Below are positions 61,847-64,000 of a stretch of DNA of 64,000 nt, piece after piece. The DNA is from Halostagnicola larsenii XH-48 (lineage in GTDB: Archaea > Halobacteriota > Halobacteria > Halobacteriales > Natrialbaceae): positions 1-64,000 of the forward strand of contig NZ_CP007057.1 of the NCBI RefSeq assembly GCF_000517625.1, given 5' to 3'. Every line of letters begins with the position of its first letter. Position 1 is the stretch's first letter. Under the pieces are notes generated by a model. That model did not search any database and was not told the DNA's origin. It saw nothing but the letters and a program-made list of their open reading frames with translations. The position numbers and the translations under genes were made by a program.

Positions 61847-63058
61847 TCAATCGACGTCTCGCATGTATTCGTCGAGCGTCTCCGCGAGCACCTCCGCGAA
61901 GGCCTCGTCATTGACGTCAGTCTCTCTCTCGAGGAGTTCGACGTCGTCGTCGAGCGTCGACCGCAGCGCGTCGAACAGCGCCGCGTCAGCCTCGGGATCG
62001 TGGAAGTCCTCGCCCTCGACGTCGAGCGCTGAGACGCCCTCGAGGGGGAGGACGAGCGCGGTGGGTCCGGTCGCAGCGTTGAGCTTCTCGGCAATGATTT
62101 CCCCGAGTTCGGCGTTCTCTTCGGGCGTCGTCCGCATGAGCGTTACCTGCGGGTTGTGGATATGGAATTGTCGGCCCTCGAACTCCTCGGGGACCGAATC
62201 GCGCGGTCCGAAGTTGACCATGTCGAGCGCGCCCGTCGAGACGACCTGCGGGATCCCCTCGTCTCCCGCCGCCTCGAGTCGGTCCGGGCCGGCGCTCAGG
62301 ACGCCGCCGACCAGTTCGTCGGCCCACTCGGTCGTCGTGACGTCGAGCACGCCGTCGATGACGCCCTCTTCGACGAGCGACTCCATCGCGCGCCCGCCCG
62401 TTCCGGTCGCGTGGAAGACGATCGTCTCGTATCCTTTCTCCTCTAGTAGCTCGCGAGCCGCCTGTACACAGGGCGTCGTGACGCCGAACATCGTCATGGC
62501 GATCGTCGGCCGTTCCTCGATATCGGTGTCGGGGTCGTTCGTGACCATGCCCACCATTGCCAGCGCCGCGTTGGAGATAATCTGCCGTGAGAGCTGGTTC
62601 AACCCCTCTATGTCCGCGACCGAGTACATCATCGTGATGTCCCGGGCCCCGACGTACGGTTCCGTATCGCCCGATGCCATCGTCGAAACCATGAGCGTCG
62701 GCACGCCGACGGGAAGCGTCCGCATGGCCGCCGTCGCGATCGAGGTGTTACCGGAACCGCCAAGTCCGAGGACGCCATCGAGGATGCCCTCCTCGTGGAG
62801 TCGATCGACGATAACGGTCGCGCCCTCGCCCATCGCCTCCATCGCCTCGCCGCGGCCGGCCTCCTCGCGGAGGTGCTCGAGGGTCGTCCCCGCCGCATCG
62901 GCGACCTCGCTCGCGGGCGTCTCCGGCTCGAACCCCGGTTCGCCCATCACGCCCGCGTCGACGACGTGGACGTCCACGCCCTGGGCTTTGAGAACGTCCC
63001 TGGCGAAGCCGATCTCCTCCGCTTTCGTGTCCAGCGTCCCGATGATGACGACGCTCAT
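61847..63058 (-). CDS. Tm-1-like ATP-binding domain protein (UPF0261)
   Basis: 403 aa: MSVVIIGTLDTKAEEIGFAR, GEGATVIVDRLHEEGILDGV, LGLGGSGNTSIATAAMRTLP, VSTMASGDTEPYVGARDITM and MFGVTTPCVQAARELLEEKG match the two Rossmann-like domains of UPF0261, the N-terminal part of the plant Tm-1 resistance protein. Enzymatic role is unknown. In many organisms it is fused to the TIM-barrel part encoded here by a separate gene. It overlaps the cupin stop by 4 bp. Confidence 0.92.
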   Translation of the reverse strand: MSVVIIGTLDTKAEEIGFARDVLKAQGVDVHVVDAGVMGEPGFEPETPASEVADAAGTTLEHLREEAGRGEAMEAMGEGATVIVDRLHEEGILDGVLGLGGSGNTSIATAAMRTLPVGVPTLMVSTMASGDTEPYVGARDITMMYSVADIEGLNQLSRQIISNAALAMVGMVTNDPDTDIEERPTIAMTMFGVTTPCVQAARELLEEKGYETIVFHATGTGGRAMESLVEEGVIDGVLDVTTTEWADELVGGVLSAGPDRLEAAGDEGIPQVVSTGALDMVNFGPRDSVPEEFEGRQFHIHNPQVTLMRTTPEENAELGEIIAEKLNAATGPTALVLPLEGVSALDVEGEDFHDPEADAALFDALRSTLDDDVELLERETDVNDEAFAEVLAETLDEYMRDVD

Positions 63059-63492
63059 GGGTCTACTTCGCTCGAGGTGGCGTTTTCCGCGGTCGGCAAT
63101 TCGCCGGCGGGGACGACCTCACACTCCGGCAGCTCCCGCAGTTGCGCTTCCGGTCCCGGCGGCGCGTAGACCGCGAGGAGGAGCAGCGGCTCCCAGCCGG
63201 TGTTCACCGTCCCGTGTTCGACACCCTCCGGAACGAACACCAGTTCGCCGGCTGCGATCTCGCGGGTCTCCTCGTCGACTTCCTGTCTTCCCTCTCCGCG
63301 AAGAACGTAGAGGATCTCGTCGCTCTCGGGGTGCGTGTGTCGCTCGTGGCCCTTTCCCGGCTCGAGCTTCACGACGCCCGCGCTGAAGCGGTCGCCGCCG
63401 GTGACGTCGGGGGTGTGCAGCCACTTGAGGACGCCCCAGTCGAACGCCAGGCTCTCGACGTCGTCCGGTTCGACGAAGTGCGTCCCACTCAT
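63055..63492 (-). CDS. Cupin-domain protein
   Basis: 145 aa from ATG 63492. Cupin motif 1 appears as GKGHERHTHPESDEILYVLR (metal ligands HxHx3-4E) and motif 2 as GELVFVPEGVEHGTVNTGWE. A single-domain cupin, possibly a metal-binding enzyme or sensor. Overlaps the genes on both sides by 4 bp, so all three are co-translated. Confidence 0.9.
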   Translation of the reverse strand: MSGTHFVEPDDVESLAFDWGVLKWLHTPDVTGGDRFSAGVVKLEPGKGHERHTHPESDEILYVLRGEGRQEVDEETREIAAGELVFVPEGVEHGTVNTGWEPLLLLAVYAPPGPEAQLRELPECEVVPAGELPTAENATSSEVDP

Positions 63493-64000
63493 GGTCGGAA
63501 CTCCATCGATTTGAACTCGCGGGCCTGGTTCTCGATGGCCTCTTCCGTCGGCAAGCGCTCGAGGCTGGACGCGCCGAAGAAGCCGACGACGCCCTCCGTG
63601 TTGTCGAGGACGTATTCGGCGTCGTCCGGCCAGGCGATCGGTCCGCCGTGGCAGATAACGAGCACGTCTTCGTTCACGTCTGTGGCGGCGTCGTGGTGGG
63701 CCTGCACCCGGTCGGCCGCCGAGTCGAGGTCGAGCGCCGTTTCGGCGCCGATGTCGCCCGACGTCGTCAGCCCCATGTGCGAGACGATCACGTCCGCGCC
63801 GGCCTCGGTCATCTCGCGGGCCTGCTCCGCGGTGAAGACGTACGGGCACGTGAGCATGTCCTGCTCGGCGGCCTCCCGGATCATCTCGACTTCCTTATCG
63901 TAGCCCATCCCCGTCTCCTCTAAGTTCCGGCGGAACTGGCTGTCCTCGTCGATGAGTCCGACGGTGGGGAAATTCTGGACGCCGGAGAACCCGCGGCGCT
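63489..64000 (-). CDS. PEP-hydrolase-like TIM-barrel protein (partial, runs off the edge)
   Basis: At least 170 residues are visible; the frame is open to base 64000, continuing GFSGVQNFPTVGLIDEDSQF, RRNLEETGMGYDKEVEMIRE, EAGADVIVSHMGLTTSGDIG and VLVICHGGPIAWPDDAEYVL. This is the phosphoenolpyruvate-hydrolase-like TIM barrel that forms the C-terminal half of Tm-1-type proteins. The true start lies beyond the window; the internal ATG at 63908 is not the start. Confidence 0.9.
   Translation of the reverse strand, partial: RRGFSGVQNFPTVGLIDEDSQFRRNLEETGMGYDKEVEMIREAAEQDMLTCPYVFTAEQAREMTEAGADVIVSHMGLTTSGDIGAETALDLDSAADRVQAHHDAATDVNEDVLVICHGGPIAWPDDAEYVLDNTEGVVGFFGASSLERLPTEEAIENQAREFKSMEFRP

Overview
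The window is haloarchaeal DNA. Proteins are strongly acidic, most genes are GC-rich with frequent CTCGAG hexamers, Tat-type signal peptides are common, and several genes belong to families typical of halobacteria (bacterio-opsin-activator type HTH regulators, HalOD1, DUF7344-like winged helix, tnpB elements). The CTCGAG habit suggests Natrialbaceae, but that is inference. A replication initiator gene embedded in nine iteron-like repeats, together with many broken genes and insertion-sequence scars, suggests a megaplasmid or secondary replicon rather than a core chromosome.

Layout. 1-2.9 kb: a replication origin, seven repeats upstream and two downstream of an Orc1/Cdc6 gene. 3.1-9.7 kb: a Bat-type regulator, a small membrane protein, a complete four-gene ABC importer of the iron/thiamine/polyamine/phosphonate type, and a UspA protein. 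9.7-16.3 kb: ion and amino-acid transport, with an APC-Usp permease divergent from an Lrp/RCK regulator, then trkA-trkH. 16.3-21.4 kb: an APC fragment, an FAD monooxygenase, a second Bat regulator, a tnpB remnant with a hairpin series, a copper-storage-like Cys-rich protein and a Tat-exported inositol-monophosphatase-like protein. 21.5-24.3 kb: an IS200/IS605 element (tnpA plus stop-bearing tnpB) inserted in a HEPN gene next to a decayed MNT gene, then a PadR regulator.

25.4-28.2 kb: an ArsR-led, tightly overlapping operon of three SRPBCC proteins and a RibD/DHFR-like reductase, with mini-ORFs bridging the genes. 28.4-31.7 kb is gene debris: a frameshifted orc paralogue, a lipoprotein with lost start, a DUF7344/HalOD1 pair, and an RHH antitoxin whose RelE partner is truncated by a transposase fragment. 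32-38 kb: MFS transporter, thioesterase, third Bat regulator, HxlR regulator with a palindromic operator, an NADP-oxidoreductase carrying a fused HTH tail, a TrxB-like flavoprotein and a broken DUF892 gene. 38.3-43.7 kb: formate dehydrogenase with a NuoF-like partner.

43.8-47.1 kb: the locus I find most interesting, a coupled four-gene operon of sulfotransferase, an unknown 89-aa protein, an APS kinase fused to a HIGH-type nucleotidyltransferase, and a YqcI/YcgG (GntA-like) protein. It reads as a self-contained module that makes PAPS and sulfates an unknown, possibly N-hydroxylated, metabolite. 47.2-50.3 kb: an XRE/membrane-protein triad, a dead transposase and a DUF1801 protein. 50.8-54.7 kb: AT-rich orphan membrane proteins and a provirus-like module (PhiH1-type repressor, 17-bp operator, structured leader, coupled genes). 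55.1-64 kb: alkaline phosphatase, a persulfide/thiosulfate locus (TusA, DsrE, rhodanese-ETHE1, two YeeE/YedE halves, PiT-family permease), and a split Tm-1-like locus with a cupin that runs off the right edge.
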